NCBI RefSeq assembly: GCF_007655135.1
Contig: NC_045133.1
Span: forward strand, 19,255,845 to 19,319,844
Length of the DNA stretch: 64,000 nucleotides
Source: Punica granatum
Lineage: Eukaryota; Streptophyta; Magnoliopsida; Myrtales; Lythraceae
Direction of reading: 5' to 3'
Every line of letters starts with the position of its first letter. Position 1 is the stretch's first letter. The translations under genes were made by a program, and so were the position numbers. Positions 50,601 to 61,659 of the stretch are shown piece by piece. Below the pieces are notes generated by a model. It did not search any database and was not told where the DNA came from. It was given only the letters and a program-made list of their open reading frames with translations.

Positions 50601-52656
50601 ATCTTATTAATTAATTAATTATATGTATATATATTATGTCGTATGAAAATACCCGGGTTTGTATACGACGATAAACGGCTATATATGAGTCCATTTATAA
50701 GCTTAGCTTGACGGCTAGGAACATCCATGATGCTATTTTTGTGTAGTAGTTATGTTTTGTGACCTTTTACCTGAATATCGAGTTGATTGACCGAGGTCTT
50801 GGACACACATATCGGCAGGAGGAGATCATCGGTCTGGGTATCATCTCCCATTTCGCTGGAGGATTTGCCTTCGACGTATATGCACTGATCAGTCTGATGA
50901 TTGTAGATGGCTTCTCGTACGGATCGCGACGCGTTGCACTCCTTCTTCAGTAACTGGCGGGTTCTGTCCGTTATCACGCCGTGTGCCCACAGGAAATCCT
51001 CGGACCGTACGCTGATGTCAAGGTCTAAAAGAGGATTTCCAAGCTTCAAGGAAGATGTCAAGTTGAATTTTTAGTGATAGATACTATGTTGGGTGATTTT
51101 AAGGAAACAAGAACAATCTTAGTCCTCACTCACAGCAATAGCTTTGAGATTGATTATTTGTTTGGTATCGGGCCTATCGTTGTAGTCAAGTAATAAGGCC
51201 GCAAGCTGCGGAATATAATGACCTGAAATAATAATTGAAACGCCAAAAAAAAAAGAGAGAGTCAATTTGGTAACATAAACCTTAATCGCCTCGAGTTTTA
51301 TAGGAGTGAAGTATGAGGTCTCATAATTGTTGTTTTCAAAACCTCAAGGGAATTGGCTTGGTAACAATTTACCTATCTTGTGAGTTTACAGGTCATTCAC
51401 GTGGACCGATAAGATTATTCTGCCGAAACTTGATCACACCTCATATAAAAATAGAAGTGTTTCGTCCGAAGTTTTATAAGCCAACAGTGGTATTTGGTTA
51501 AAAACTTTTTAGACCATGATTTGAGTTAAATTAAGCGGCTGCAACTTGCAAATGTGATTTTCTTTAACATATTATTAATCGGTGATTAGGATAATTGTTT
51601 CTGTTGATTAAGTATTTTCAGCATTAGTCGATAACTATATATATATATATATATATTTGAAATTTTACTTTTAGCACTTTCCCGTTAGCTGCATCACTCC
51701 CTAACAAGCCTCATGCGAAGGAATCGAATTAAAGCTGAATTAAAATTGTATTAATTGAGTTTCTGATTATTTCAAATTCAGGAGTAGTGAAAAATTATAG
51801 CCGAGAGAGCTTAGACTTGGAGATAAACCTGCGTAGCTTTCACCAGTCAGGAACAAGTCCGAATTCCTGTGTTGTGGGAATTCTTCATACCAATTTAGGA
51901 GGAACTGCAAGTTCTCTTGAGCTGCCACAATTTTTGAAAATCGAAAAAAATTAACTTACAAATTCAGAAATCCTCATGGTTGAACACATAGACAATCCTT
52001 ACCGGTTTGTGTATCGTTCCAGTTTTCATAGTCTGACCTTGTGTTTGAGTATGAGAATCCTACCCCGATCGGAGACTCCACGTACAACATGTTTGATTCT
52101 GTCATAATTGGCAAGATCGACATTTGAGATAACCGTTTGGATGCAAGATCCATCAACTTCAACCAAATTCACATCATTTTAAATGAGTTGTAATTAACAT
52201 GTAACGTACCCAAGTTCCACGAATAATCATTCTTGATAAGCGATCCATTTTGTCCGGGTTTAAATGGCCCGTGCTCCATGAAAGCCCCGAAACCAACCGA
52301 GGAACAACCCGGTCCTGCAACACATTAAAAACATGCATGAACCTTCAGCATTCGGAAGGCGTATGTGCTTTCATATCAAATAACAAAACGAAATTAAGTG
52401 AAATAAATGTAAGTGAACGCGATTAACCTCCATTCAGCCACAAGGTCAAGGGCCGCGAGGATGGGTCGGGCGACTGGGCCTCGACAAAGTAGTAGAAAAG
52501 AGCTCGGCCATGCTCGGCGTTTGTTATAATGTAACCGGAATACTGCTTAAAGCCTACATTAATCTCGGGTTGTCCCGGGAGAGATGTTATTAGCTCGGCT
52601 GAGGATTTGGAGCGGAGGAAAATGGAGACGATGGACAAGAGCAAAAGAAACGCCAT
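47670..52656 (-). CDS. Serine carboxypeptidase-like protein (S10)
   Basis: Ten exons, all GT-AG and in frame: 52656-52428, 52314-52210, 52098-52003, 51921-51829, 51222-51134, 51043-50771, 50521-50379, 49766-49674, 49561-49444 and 47840-47670; about 469 aa. It has a signal peptide ([14 protein letters not shown]), then [40 protein letters not shown] with nucleophile Ser172, IPIWFYSGDQD with Asp378, and [10 protein letters not shown] with His442. The catalytic triad and oxyanion motif are complete, so it is probably an active secreted or vacuolar peptidase or SCPL acyltransferase; the motifs do not decide which. It resembles the SCPL40-45 group. The last exon lies behind a 1603-bp intron and is easily missed. 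Start MAFLL is supported by a TATA box at 52699-52705, inside the longer upstream reading frame. Confidence 0.9.
47880..48645. mobile_element. Foldback element in SCPL intron 9
   Basis: The left arm (about 47880-48105) and right arm (about 48405-48645) are reverse complements: for example ttaatttttttatcactgttggttctcaaacttttctttt pairs with aaaagaaaagtttgaggaccaaaagcgatgaaaaattaa. The core (about 48106-48400) is GC-rich and contains gaccccaccaccgaggtcg. It begins only about 40 bp from the intron's 3' splice site at 47841 (minus strand). No coding capacity. Confidence 0.78.
48678..49036. mobile_element. Palindromic MITE in SCPL intron 9
   Basis: Left end ttaatatcatcatat and right end atatggtgatattaa are inverted, and the two halves pair over most of their length (aatttcaccattcagcacg against catgctaaatagtgaaatt; tcatgacaagcaataa against ttattgcttatcataa). 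Internal subunits of the type caccatatagcacaa are repeated. Target duplication not resolved. Confidence 0.75.
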
Positions 52657-52698
52657 GTCTACAAGATTTTGATTGACTGAGAGATTAGATCGTCTCAG

Positions 52699-52705
52699 TT
52701 TTATA
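52699..52705 (-). promoter_or_regulatory. TATA box of SCPL gene
   Basis: Minus-strand CTATAAAAC lies about 43 bp before the chosen ATG, implying a very short leader. Confidence 0.6.
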
Positions 52706-52727
52706 GATGGCACAAATCGATTTGTAT

Positions 52728-52853
52728 GGACTGCAGATGGGAATTAAGATCTCATTTGGTAGATAATTAATTGTTTCTCTTATTGTACGGACCGCAGATA
52801 GGAATAAAGATCTCATTTGGTAGATAATTAATAATTGTTTCTCTTAATTGTAC
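52728..52853. repeat. Two-unit tandem repeat upstream of SCPL gene
   Basis: Units of 61 and 65 bp share aagatctcatttggtagata and ttgtttctctta-ttgtac. They lie immediately upstream of the TATA box of the minus-strand SCPL gene, so any bound factor site is doubled in its proximal promoter. Confidence 0.85.
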
Positions 52854-52939
52854 GGTGAGATCAAGGAATTACAACTTGTTGCTCCTATAACGTTGTTTAT
52901 GAGATCCATCCAATGTGCCGGCTTTCATCTCTTGTTTGT

Positions 52940-53330
52940 ATCACATGATAGATTATTAAGTGACCCTACCTCACCAGTCACCGCATGACACGATAAAGAA
53001 CCAATTAAATTACAATAAATTAAATAATAAGTGATAATCACTCGATTAATTGTGGTAAGTCTTTTTAATTGAAACAATCTTATTGGTTCTTCTTCACCAC
53101 ATCATTATGAGGTAGGATCATTCAAAATTTTCTCGTATCACAGATTCACGAGAGATTATTAGGTGATTCTACCTCACCACATGGCATGAGGAAGAATCAA
53201 TTAAATTACAATAAACTAAATAATAAGTGTTAATCACTTGATTAATTATGGTAAGTCTTCTTAATTGAAATAATTTTATTGATTCTTCCTCACCACATCA
53301 TTCAAAATTTTCTCTAGATTCACGGACTCG
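52940..53330. repeat. Two-unit tandem repeat (about 200 bp unit) with internal inverted repeats
   Basis: Each unit runs from gattatta(a/g)gtga through ctacctcacc, caattaaattacaataaa, cgattaattgtggtaagtc-like sequence and attg(g/a)ttcttc to attcaaaattttctc. Within each unit aagaaccaattaaatt pairs with aattgaaacaatcttattggttctt, giving a hairpin. Probably a tandemly duplicated small MITE. Confidence 0.7.
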
Positions 53331-54065
53331 AGCAATACGACTTTTTGTTAATCAAAGTGCATTCGATCATAGAAGAAACCTAATTGGATACACAACAATA
53401 TATTGAATGTAATTTTATCAATTTCACTGCAGTGGAGGTTCTGCTGAGCACAAGGAAGTGAAAATGTAATTGACAGATCCGTCAAAATTTAAAGTTTATC
53501 GATGGATTCAAATGATCGAGCTTGCTCCTTGGACGTTTTAGAAACCCTTGATGACCTCGAGTATTAAAGAACGTTATGTTCTTCAGCCAGAATCGAAATT
53601 AATGCTCAAGACAGCGGTACCCGCTCGACTTCCCCAAACTGGATGGATTTACTATTGCTCTTGCATTTCAAATGTGTATAATGAAGAGTACATTTCAATA
53701 GAAGCAACTGAATGTTTGGCAAACTATCTAGAAATGGATGTAATGTAAATTCAATGATACACAATTGAGCCAAGATGTTAACTGTGAGTTTTATGAGAGG
53801 AAAAAAAAAGTATATAGTACAGTAACGCACACTCTCACATGATAATTTAGAGATTTCAGATTTGATACTGATAAACATATACTGCTCTTTTATTAATTAC
53901 TATGGTTTCTATTTTATTGTAATAGTACTAGACTCATAAACTTCATTTGTGAGCGGCAAAATTTATATTAGATTTATGAAATGGAAATTAAAAGTTTTTT
54001 TTTCGGTGAATGAAAGTTAAAAGATTAAAAAAAATAACTTGTTGATGCACTGTACTAGAAGAAGA

Positions 54066-54836
54066 GAAGAAAATTATTTTTGATTCTCAACCTTTCATTA
54101 CATTTTCATTTTCGGTTTAAATCTTTTTATTATTATTATTCAATCTTGTCTATTATTTTACACATTTTGTTCGCTTTAATATTATCGTTAGCTTTTCTGT
54201 TAAAAAATTACTTTTTTGTCCAAAATTATTTTGAAAATTTCATTTTATTAAGACTAATTTTTCAAAAATATAAAAAAATTTAAAAGGTCCAAAAAAGGAA
54301 TAGGAGATAAAAAAGGAGTCACCTCTCGCCCTCTAATATCGACGGTGACATCTGAATTTGCTAATAACTTCGACGGAAGAAGGGTGGCCACCTGCGAGGC
54401 CCCTCCAATGACCTCGGAGAGGGAGGCATGGCTCCTCTCGTAATAGATGGATTCTAGTTTTGGCCGAGACCCCTTGAATCCCGGGGGAGGAGGTTTCGCC
54501 TGCGGCCACTTAGGTCACTAGTCGCCCCAAAGTTTGCTAGTGACCTCTGCAAGTGGAGGGTCAGCCGCTAGTGAGGCTTGGATAGCCCATTCCCTCTCTT
54601 CGATCTCCCATTCCATTTTGTTCTCATTTCTTATGCTTTATTATATTCTCGAAATTATTCTTAATAAAATGAAATTTTCGAAATAATTTTGGATGAAAAG
54701 TTAACTCGTTTAACATAAAGTTGACGCTAGGTTTAAGGCGAACAAAATGTGTAATATTGAGAATAATAATTAAAAAAGAAAAAGACGAAAGTGAAGACGT
54801 ATCGAAAAGTTGAGGACAAAAATGACTATTTATTCT
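54066..54836. mobile_element. Foldback element upstream of DUF7906 gene
   Basis: Arms about 54066-54295 and 54610-54836 are reverse complements (ttacacattttgttcgctttaa against ttaaggcgaacaaaatgtgtaa; ccaaaattattttgaaaatttcatttt against its complement). The core (about 54296-54609) is GC-rich (gaggcccctccaatgacctcgg). It ends about 270 bp before the ATG of the next gene. No target duplication found. Confidence 0.78.
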
Positions 54837-55108
54837 TAGAAGAATATTTGCAAGTAAACCAAGTCAAATGGATTGCAGACCCTTCCATTTCCATTTTTCC
54901 TCTTTCGGCCGCTAACTCCAGTGAGTTAGACCATTAACTATGGATCTCTGAACCCCACTGCCCCGCCGCATCAGATCAACCATCCCCCGACCTAGCCCCT
55001 CCGCCGAATCGGAAACCGAACCCCTGCGGCGGCGCCACCTCCGCCGCCGCTGTCAGAACCCCCCCTCTCTCTCTCCTCCACCGCCAGCAACCCCACCCGC
55101 ATCGGAAA

Positions 55109-57142
55109 ATGCCTCCGCCCGGCACCACCTCCTTCCTCCTCCTACTACTATACACCATCCAGTTCTCCGCCGCCAACTCCGCCGCCCCGATCCTGGGACT
55201 GGACACCTTCCTCAACCACCAGTACCGCCGCGACCCACAAGCCACCAATGACTCATTCCTCTCCCTGCCCTCATCCCTCAAATCCTCCCTCTCCCACCTC
55301 CACCCGCCGTCCTCCTCCTCCCTGATCTCCTCCCTCCTCTCCCTCACCCTCTCCCTCCCCGTCCATGTCCGCCTCGTCGGCCATTCCTTCCCCTCCGATT
55401 CCTCCTCCCTCCTCTCCTCTTTCCTCTCCGCTGCCTCCCTCCCTTCCCACCACTTCCACGTCATCTCCCCCTTCACCTCCCAGTCCCACCGTCTCTCCCT
55501 CAGCCACTCCCCCCACCTCGACGTCTCCCATGCGCCCTCCCTCGCCTCCGCCCTCTCCGACGCCCTCAAGGCGGAGGTCGCTAAAACCCCGTCTTCCCTC
55601 CGGTCCTCCCTCCTCCCGATCCCGCACTCCCTCGTCGACGAGATGGTCCGGCACGACTTCGAGAAGCAGAAGCCCGTCGAGGGCGTCTACATCTATTTCC
55701 TCAATCTCGGCCCTCAATCGAAGCCCTATGCCTATTCCTACACCCCGGGCGACTCCTCCCCCGGGTTCACTAAGTGCACCGGTAGCATCTGGACCGGCAA
55801 GGACCGGTACATCTGGGTCGACTTGGCTGCGGGGCCGGTTGATTACGGGCCTGCCCTTTCGGGCGATGGCGTGCTCCCACGCGGCGAATTCCACCCCCTA
55901 GCAGCGCTTCATGGGCGGCCCAAGTCCCACAAGGCCCTCCTTGCGGATATAGCGTCTCTTGTCTGGAGCGCGTATGAGGTATTGGTTGTCCCTCCCTTGA
56001 GAATCCCTGTCCCGTTCGAGAGTTCGTTGATTGTACAATTTGTTCATGTCTTTAGTGGTGAAAGCAAAGACTTGAATGGGTTGGATTGGAAAAACATTGA
56101 GAAAGTATTCATGGATGAGGTCAATGATGGAGCATTGCTGTTGGGTGATCAGTCACTGAGGTTTAAGCCTTACTCTGTGAGCTACAAGGAGTGCTCGATT
56201 TGTTCCTTTGCGATTTCGAAGTCAATCAATTCATACACATCGAGGTTCTTGTTCGATAATTATACCTTGATTGTGAGCGAGTATCTGGACTCGAAGAGGT
56301 TGCACCAAATACTATCTGATTCGGCCGAGGAGTTCCGGAGGGTTGCAGAGATCCCGGAGGAAGATGATTTCGGCAGGGTTCTCCCTGTTTATGTGTTTGA
56401 TTTGGACTACAGCACGATGCTGTTGCTCGATCGGTACCACCAGTCAGTTTCTTTCAAGGATATGGTGATTGCTGTTAGAACAAAGAACACCCAAACTGTG
56501 AGTGATTATAACTGCAATGGGCGTCATGTATTTACTCAGACGAGGGAGCTCGAGAGGCCACTCGTGGGCTCGATACTGCAGAGCATGTGGGGGGTCTCCC
56601 CTACCCATTTGACATGGAGCGCGCGGCACAATAGTACATTAGTTGATTACTCTTGGAGTGTGGGACAGACTCCATTTGGGCCTTTCTCAGAGATGTCGAC
56701 CCTGTCCTTTGCCCAGAAGGACGCAGCCCGAAGAAATGTGTTGCTGACTTCTCTAAATTATAGTATATCGAGTGCAATCGATGTTCTTGATTCCGTGGCT
56801 GCTCATGGTGGGGAGAGGAAGCTATTGAAGCATAACCAATATGTTGAGTTTGTGCAGAGGTGGAGCTTGTTCAAGTACAAGCTTGACAAGGCTGTCTCGG
56901 CTCTGTCACACTTCGACTTTGAGCTCGCCCTCTACTATCTGAGGTCATTGGATCACGATCTCTATGGGGCCCACGCCATTGTTTACCATGCCTCCCAGGA
57001 ATTAGAGGCCTCTCTCGCCTGTTTCAAGGACCCACCTTTTCCTTGGGCCACAGTTTCAGTTTATGCGGTATGTGTTGTTGCTTTTATTTATGTGTACATG
57101 AAACGTGACAAGCTCTTTAGGAATAAGAGGAAGCAGTTTTGA
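55109..57142 (+). CDS. DUF7906-type single-pass membrane protein (At3g28720-like)
   Basis: An intronless gene of 677 aa. An N-terminal signal peptide (SFLLLLLYTIQFSAANSA) leads into a large luminal or extracellular region. The C-terminal segment has one TM helix (about 646-664) and a short basic tail ending KRKQF, which fits a KXKXX ER-retrieval signal. Recognisable blocks are VEGVYIYFLNLG, CTGSIWTGKDRYIWVDLAAGP, LPVYVFDLDYSTMLLLDRYHQSV and VSPTHLTWSARHNSTLVDYSWSVGQTPFGPFS. They match the plant family that, from memory, includes At3g28720 and the exine-formation protein IEF (At5g58100). The biochemical role is unknown. The first about 800 bp are unusually C-rich, which creates long antisense ORFs that are artefacts. 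Confidence 0.85.
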   Translation: MPPPGTTSFLLLLLYTIQFSAANSAAPILGLDTFLNHQYRRDPQATNDSFLSLPSSLKSSLSHLHPPSSSSLISSLLSLTLSLPVHVRLVGHSFPSDSSSLLSSFLSAASLPSHHFHVISPFTSQSHRLSLSHSPHLDVSHAPSLASALSDALKAEVAKTPSSLRSSLLPIPHSLVDEMVRHDFEKQKPVEGVYIYFLNLGPQSKPYAYSYTPGDSSPGFTKCTGSIWTGKDRYIWVDLAAGPVDYGPALSGDGVLPRGEFHPLAALHGRPKSHKALLADIASLVWSAYEVLVVPPLRIPVPFESSLIVQFVHVFSGESKDLNGLDWKNIEKVFMDEVNDGALLLGDQSLRFKPYSVSYKECSICSFAISKSINSYTSRFLFDNYTLIVSEYLDSKRLHQILSDSAEEFRRVAEIPEEDDFGRVLPVYVFDLDYSTMLLLDRYHQSVSFKDMVIAVRTKNTQTVSDYNCNGRHVFTQTRELERPLVGSILQSMWGVSPTHLTWSARHNSTLVDYSWSVGQTPFGPFSEMSTLSFAQKDAARRNVLLTSLNYSISSAIDVLDSVAAHGGERKLLKHNQYVEFVQRWSLFKYKLDKAVSALSHFDFELALYYLRSLDHDLYGAHAIVYHASQELEASLACFKDPPFPWATVSVYAVCVVAFIYVYMKRDKLFRNKRKQF

Positions 57143-58523
57143 TGACGATGATGATTGATGCTCGGAGGATCAAATCTCTGGCTTGTGTAAAATCAGAAGG
57201 AGAGAGGATACATGTAGTTGCTTAGAAAGTTCTAAGTCTATTTCAGTCAGAATACTTACTTCCAGCTCTCTTCGTGCTCGGAGACTGACCTTTACCTTTT
57301 CTTGTGTCTCATCATTTCGATGTTCTGTTGAAATTTCATGATTCGCTCGATCAATGTTGCATATCTCTGCGAGCACCCGTACTTACTCTTGATTTCTTCA
57401 TTTTATATGTAGAAATCTAAGTCTTTCGGCAAGATATCCTCCTTGCATCTTATCATGGCTCATTCACTATATTGAATCATTGCATGGATGCGTTATAGCG
57501 ATTGGAGGAGAATCGAATTGCTGTATATTAATCCTCTGGTTTGGTTGCTATGTGTCATTTGCCTTGAGGGATAAAAGTCATCTGTGTCAGTTCACTCAAT
57601 ATTCACTGCAAGATCGGATGTCTACCTAGCTGCTAGAAAGTAACAGCTGATGGACGCACATAGGTTCCCTTTGGAAAGTTTCGTAGAAGAAACGAGTGAG
57701 AATATGCATATTATAGGCATCAATCCAACATATTCATGGTTGAGCTGCAGGGCGTATTGTATTTGTGATCGAAGAAAGGCTGGAGCGTTATATAGTTAGG
57801 TTTTGCAACGCGGATATTAGCAGTGCGCGAATGCGATCTTTATTGAATCTTTAGTGTTCAGGGGAGGGATGGGATTTGCTCTGCTCATGGTATGAAGATA
57901 TGATGTGACATGAGAACTCGGAGAAGTGCGAGTTAGTCCTGATCATGTGAGTAGTTGCCCTTTGAGTCATGCTTGCCGGAGGCAAGTCATATGGAAGGCA
58001 GAAAAGGGTATCGAGTGATACGAGATGTTATAGATGGAAATTGATGGAACCGAACTACCGCCAACAAGTCTTGGCGAGGTGCGGTAGTTCTTGTAATAGT
58101 ATAGTATCGTTACAAAGATGTACTGTGCCGAAAAGTTGCTTGTCGTTGAGGTTTCATATTCGCAGATTTCGACTTTAAATGTCGTAAATTTACTTGGATG
58201 ATGATTGAGGACATAGTAATTAATAACTTTATGTGACTTCATAATAATGCCCATAAAATCAAAAATGAGTTTTCTCTCTCTCTCTCTTTAAAATCTAACA
58301 ACAAAATTCACCCAAAAATTTTTTAACAACAAACCAATTACATTGTATAAGAACCTTCAGTCAATACACTGGAATGTTGCGCTTTTCAAGCCTATCCCCC
58401 CATCTCATTTTATTCATACATAAATGATCATCGGTACGTACCAATCCCTTTTGCTCTTTTTTTTTTCCACCCACAATTTCATGATTATTTTTTTTTCCTT
58501 TTGTTGGAGGAATTTATTTATAT
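57143..58523. other. 3' region of DUF7906 gene and intergenic
   Basis: The first few hundred bases are likely 3' UTR. No gene, RNA or clear repeat is recognised in the rest. Confidence 0.4.
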
Positions 58524-60504
58524 TTAGCATTTCCTCCTCGACTTGCAATTGAGAGTGCCGGCAAACCGAGTCATCCACGTCACAGCAAAAGCCGGCTTAG
58601 GCTTGATCATGAACTTCCTCTTTGGCTTCATTTGGAGCTGCGGTCCCGACTCGACGAAGAATGCTCCGTTCATCATCAGGTCTCCCTCTGACTTCCATGT
58701 CCATTGCTTCCATTCTGCCGGTGAGGCATAGTCCCTCTTCGTCACCTACACATCGAGAGAACAAAAATAGTCCTTAGTTTAGTTATTCGGAAAAACTGAG
58801 GAAATCGATAATTATCTACTTTCGTAGCCCTCTAAGAGTTCGTTTGAGAGTGACATGAGAGATTTCATAATCACTTTTTCTTTAAACAGATTTGGTGTTT
58901 GATAAGAGTTTTTGAAACCATGCTTGGGTCGAAATTGCAGTTGCAAAGATGATTTTCTTAAACAAGTTAATAGGCGCTTATAAAATCTGTTTATAATTAT
59001 TTTGTTTCAAACATTAATAATTATCTTTTTTATTTTCAGCAGTTTTCACTCAAGCATTTTTACTTATTTTGAAATCAATATTTATTTTTCAGCACTTATA
59101 TTTCAGCAACAGCACTCCCGAACCAAGCTAAGTTTCGTGCATTACCTCCTTTGCGGCCATGTTGGGTGGAGCGATGAAGCGGTTGCCCTGGCTGATGATC
59201 GTCGGCTTTGAGCTACCACCTATGGCATACATGAGCCAGTGAGTGTAGTCGTTGTTCACGACGTGGAAGAAACCCCATCGGCATCTCGGCATCCGCTGGA
59301 TCAGTCCTTTTCCGAAGTGGTTGAATGCAACTGTTACTTGCATTATCTTGTCCCCGTCGTTGAGGTCGGTCGCACCAAAGAGCATCACCTACACACATAT
59401 ATATTCCATCTCAGTACGTCAGAATATCCAGATCATTGGCTGTTCAATTTTTCAGATGAAAGTGAAGATGTACGTATTTACATCGTTATGTTTGGTGAAG
59501 TGGCCGTTGGAAATGGTGACGGCGGTGGACCCGGCAACCACATCGATCAGGCCATCTGCGCATTCCCTCATGGAGAGATGATCGAGCCAGACTAATGAGG
59601 AACCGAAGACAGTGATGCCGTCCCCATCACTCCTTGTCCTGATCCCAAAGTGGTCGACGGAATCCCTTATAAGGCCTCCATCGGCCGGATGAATGTTGTG
59701 GATGCCCAGTCCATGTATGATCACGTTCCTTGCGAACTGTATGGTGATGCCAGCCCCATAAGCGATGCGGACATTGGCTCCACGTCCATCTATCGTCTTG
59801 TCGTTGGTTATCATAAGCTCCTGCTTCAGCCTGATAATCATGCTTCCGGCGAATATGATCCACAGTGGCTCCTTCTGGATCACTGCATGGCGAAGAGTCC
59901 CAGGCTTCGGGTTCAGCATATCATTATCCGATGGGTCATACACGACGTAGTACCTCCCACTCGCTCCTCCGGTGGTGTTCCGGCCGAACCCGCGAGCACA
60001 TTTCGCCAACCTCTTGCGCCTCTGAGCCCAGTTCTTCTTGCATCTCCAGCATTTGTCGATCGGGTTTGTCACCATACATTTGCCAACATACTTACCCAAC
60101 GCTCTTCTTGTAGTGTTGGTCCCCTCGAGAGCCCTGCGTCCATATTACACAACAAAGTTATAAACCCTAGCTAAGACCATCATCAAAGTTAACCGACTAC
60201 CATGGATGGAAGGCTTGTTCAGTACTTCCACCCGGAAGACGAACAACGGAGAATAAGAAACGACGAAAAAGAAATTAAAGGATTAGGAAAAGGGAGAACC
60301 CCACATGTGAACATGGTAGTTGAAGTCATCGGTAACTGCCTCGGGCTCGGGATGGTATGCCGCAAGGGCATGGTACTCGGCTTCCTTAGACTTCTGATGC
60401 CAGTAGTCATCCAGCTCAAAGTTTGCCGAGTGTGCCCAAAGGCCCGGCACGAGAACCGCCAAGCACACAGCCACGACCCAGATCGACAGCCTCTTCGCCT
60501 CCAT
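58524..60504 (-). CDS. Pectate lyase (PL1), pollen-type with Pec_lyase_N segment
   Basis: Four exons: 60504-60305, 60133-59482, 59388-59146 and 58745-58524, all GT-AG and in frame, about 438 aa. A signal peptide (about 1-25) is followed by a Pec_lyase_N-like segment ([21 protein letters not shown]). The parallel beta-helix domain then runs from [15 protein letters not shown]. Visible motifs are [41 protein letters not shown], the calcium-site region [13 protein letters not shown] and [16 protein letters not shown], and [12 protein letters not shown] (316-325) with the catalytic Arg. The enzyme cleaves de-esterified homogalacturonan in the cell wall by beta-elimination. The N-terminal segment is common in anther/pollen-expressed members, so pollen expression is an inference. 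The longer in-frame start at 60675 was rejected because it would bury the signal peptide. Confidence 0.92.
58836..59128. mobile_element. MITE inside pectate lyase intron 3
   Basis: Nearly fills the 400-bp intron 58746-59145. The left end agttcgtttgagagtgacatg and right end (read inward) cttggttcgggagtgctgttgctg are imperfect inverted repeats of a common plant type. It stops about 18 bp from the exon-3 donor. The target duplication is unclear. Confidence 0.5.
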
Positions 60505-61650
60505 TTTCTTTTTTTTCTTTCCGGTCGAATAATCACGGTCAATCACACGACGGTTGTTATAACAAACAAACAAAGTATTATTGATAGAAAAACCTGTAGG
60601 GAAAAACAAGGACTTCAACACTTTGATAGGACGAGCCAAGGATATCACTCGAGACGAAAGCAACCCGAGGCTCAAATACGTTAGGTGATGGCAAAGGTCT
60701 GGTTATTCTTCGTGTTTATTAGATTATCTTTTTTTCCCTTTCTTTTTTCCAAATAGATCAGACCTTGCCAAGACCAACGGATTGAACCAATGGGTGGGAA
60801 ATTCACTAAGCTTTCGTCATATTTGGCTCGAAATGTTAAGGCTCGAAGGTTGAAGTGTTTAGAGCACGAGTTTTTGGAGGCAATGGGAAGCTCCGACATT
60901 TATATAGACTTTCCCGACAAGGGCAAAAGCACGTCCTTGCAATTGCCTAAGAATAGGGGTTACGTAAAACATGGGTCACCAATCAAATTTCAGTGGACGA
61001 AACAAAAATTAGGGCTTTTCGTTTAATCTCTTGCCACCCTTAACCAAATTTCTTGATTTTAACCCCAAGTCATCAGCATCTATAATTACATCCTTTGACT
61101 TTGACCCAGTAAGAGAATTTTTTTTACCCCTTTCATTATTTTTTCCCCTTCTTTTTTCATTTTGTGTAATAAATAAATTAAACTGAAAGGAAAAGGGGAG
61201 TCGATGGAGTCGAAGGATGTTCGTTTTGGGGTGCAAGATTTTAAATATCAATTGGAGACACAAATTGTACTCGTCCTTTACGCGCAAAATACATATGGAA
61301 AGGAATGTTTATTTTTACCAAATTTCCATTTTTTGAGAAACTGTTTTCTGTTAAGGGGGATGAACCTCACTCACTCAAACTGATTAACAGGCAGTTTTTC
61401 GTCATGAATATCAAGAACCTTAAATTAGCCATTTAACAAATTAACTGTTATATGATCACGAGGAATTTCTCAATATCCCTCACATTGCATAAGGGGTATA
61501 TTGGAAACGAACAAATGAGTTGATGAGCACGTCTGTAATGAAAAATAAGTTTGATCATAGATTTTTCCTCACCATATTGTTTTGATAAAAAAAATAATCA
61601 TTATATATTTTCTCATAACGTAGGAAAGACTCTCTCACCAAACCCTGTTC
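60505..61650. other. upstream region of pectate lyase gene
   Basis: Likely promoter side of the pectate lyase gene. A minus-strand tatataaat box lies at about 60898-60906, roughly 395 bp from the ATG, and could be the TATA box if the leader is long or spliced. No gene is recognised. Confidence 0.35.
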
Positions 61651-61659
61651 AGTGAAGCT

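Noticed and set aside
52657..52713. Upstream in-frame start of the carboxypeptidase (MPSIKLRRS)
   Set aside because: The TATA box at 52699-52705 lies within it, and the signal peptide starts cleanly at MAFLL.
54976..55901. Long ORFs of 178-207 codons on both strands over the DUF7906 5' end
   Set aside because: They arise from the C-rich codon bias of the real gene and have low-complexity Glu/Gly/Arg or Ser/Pro content.
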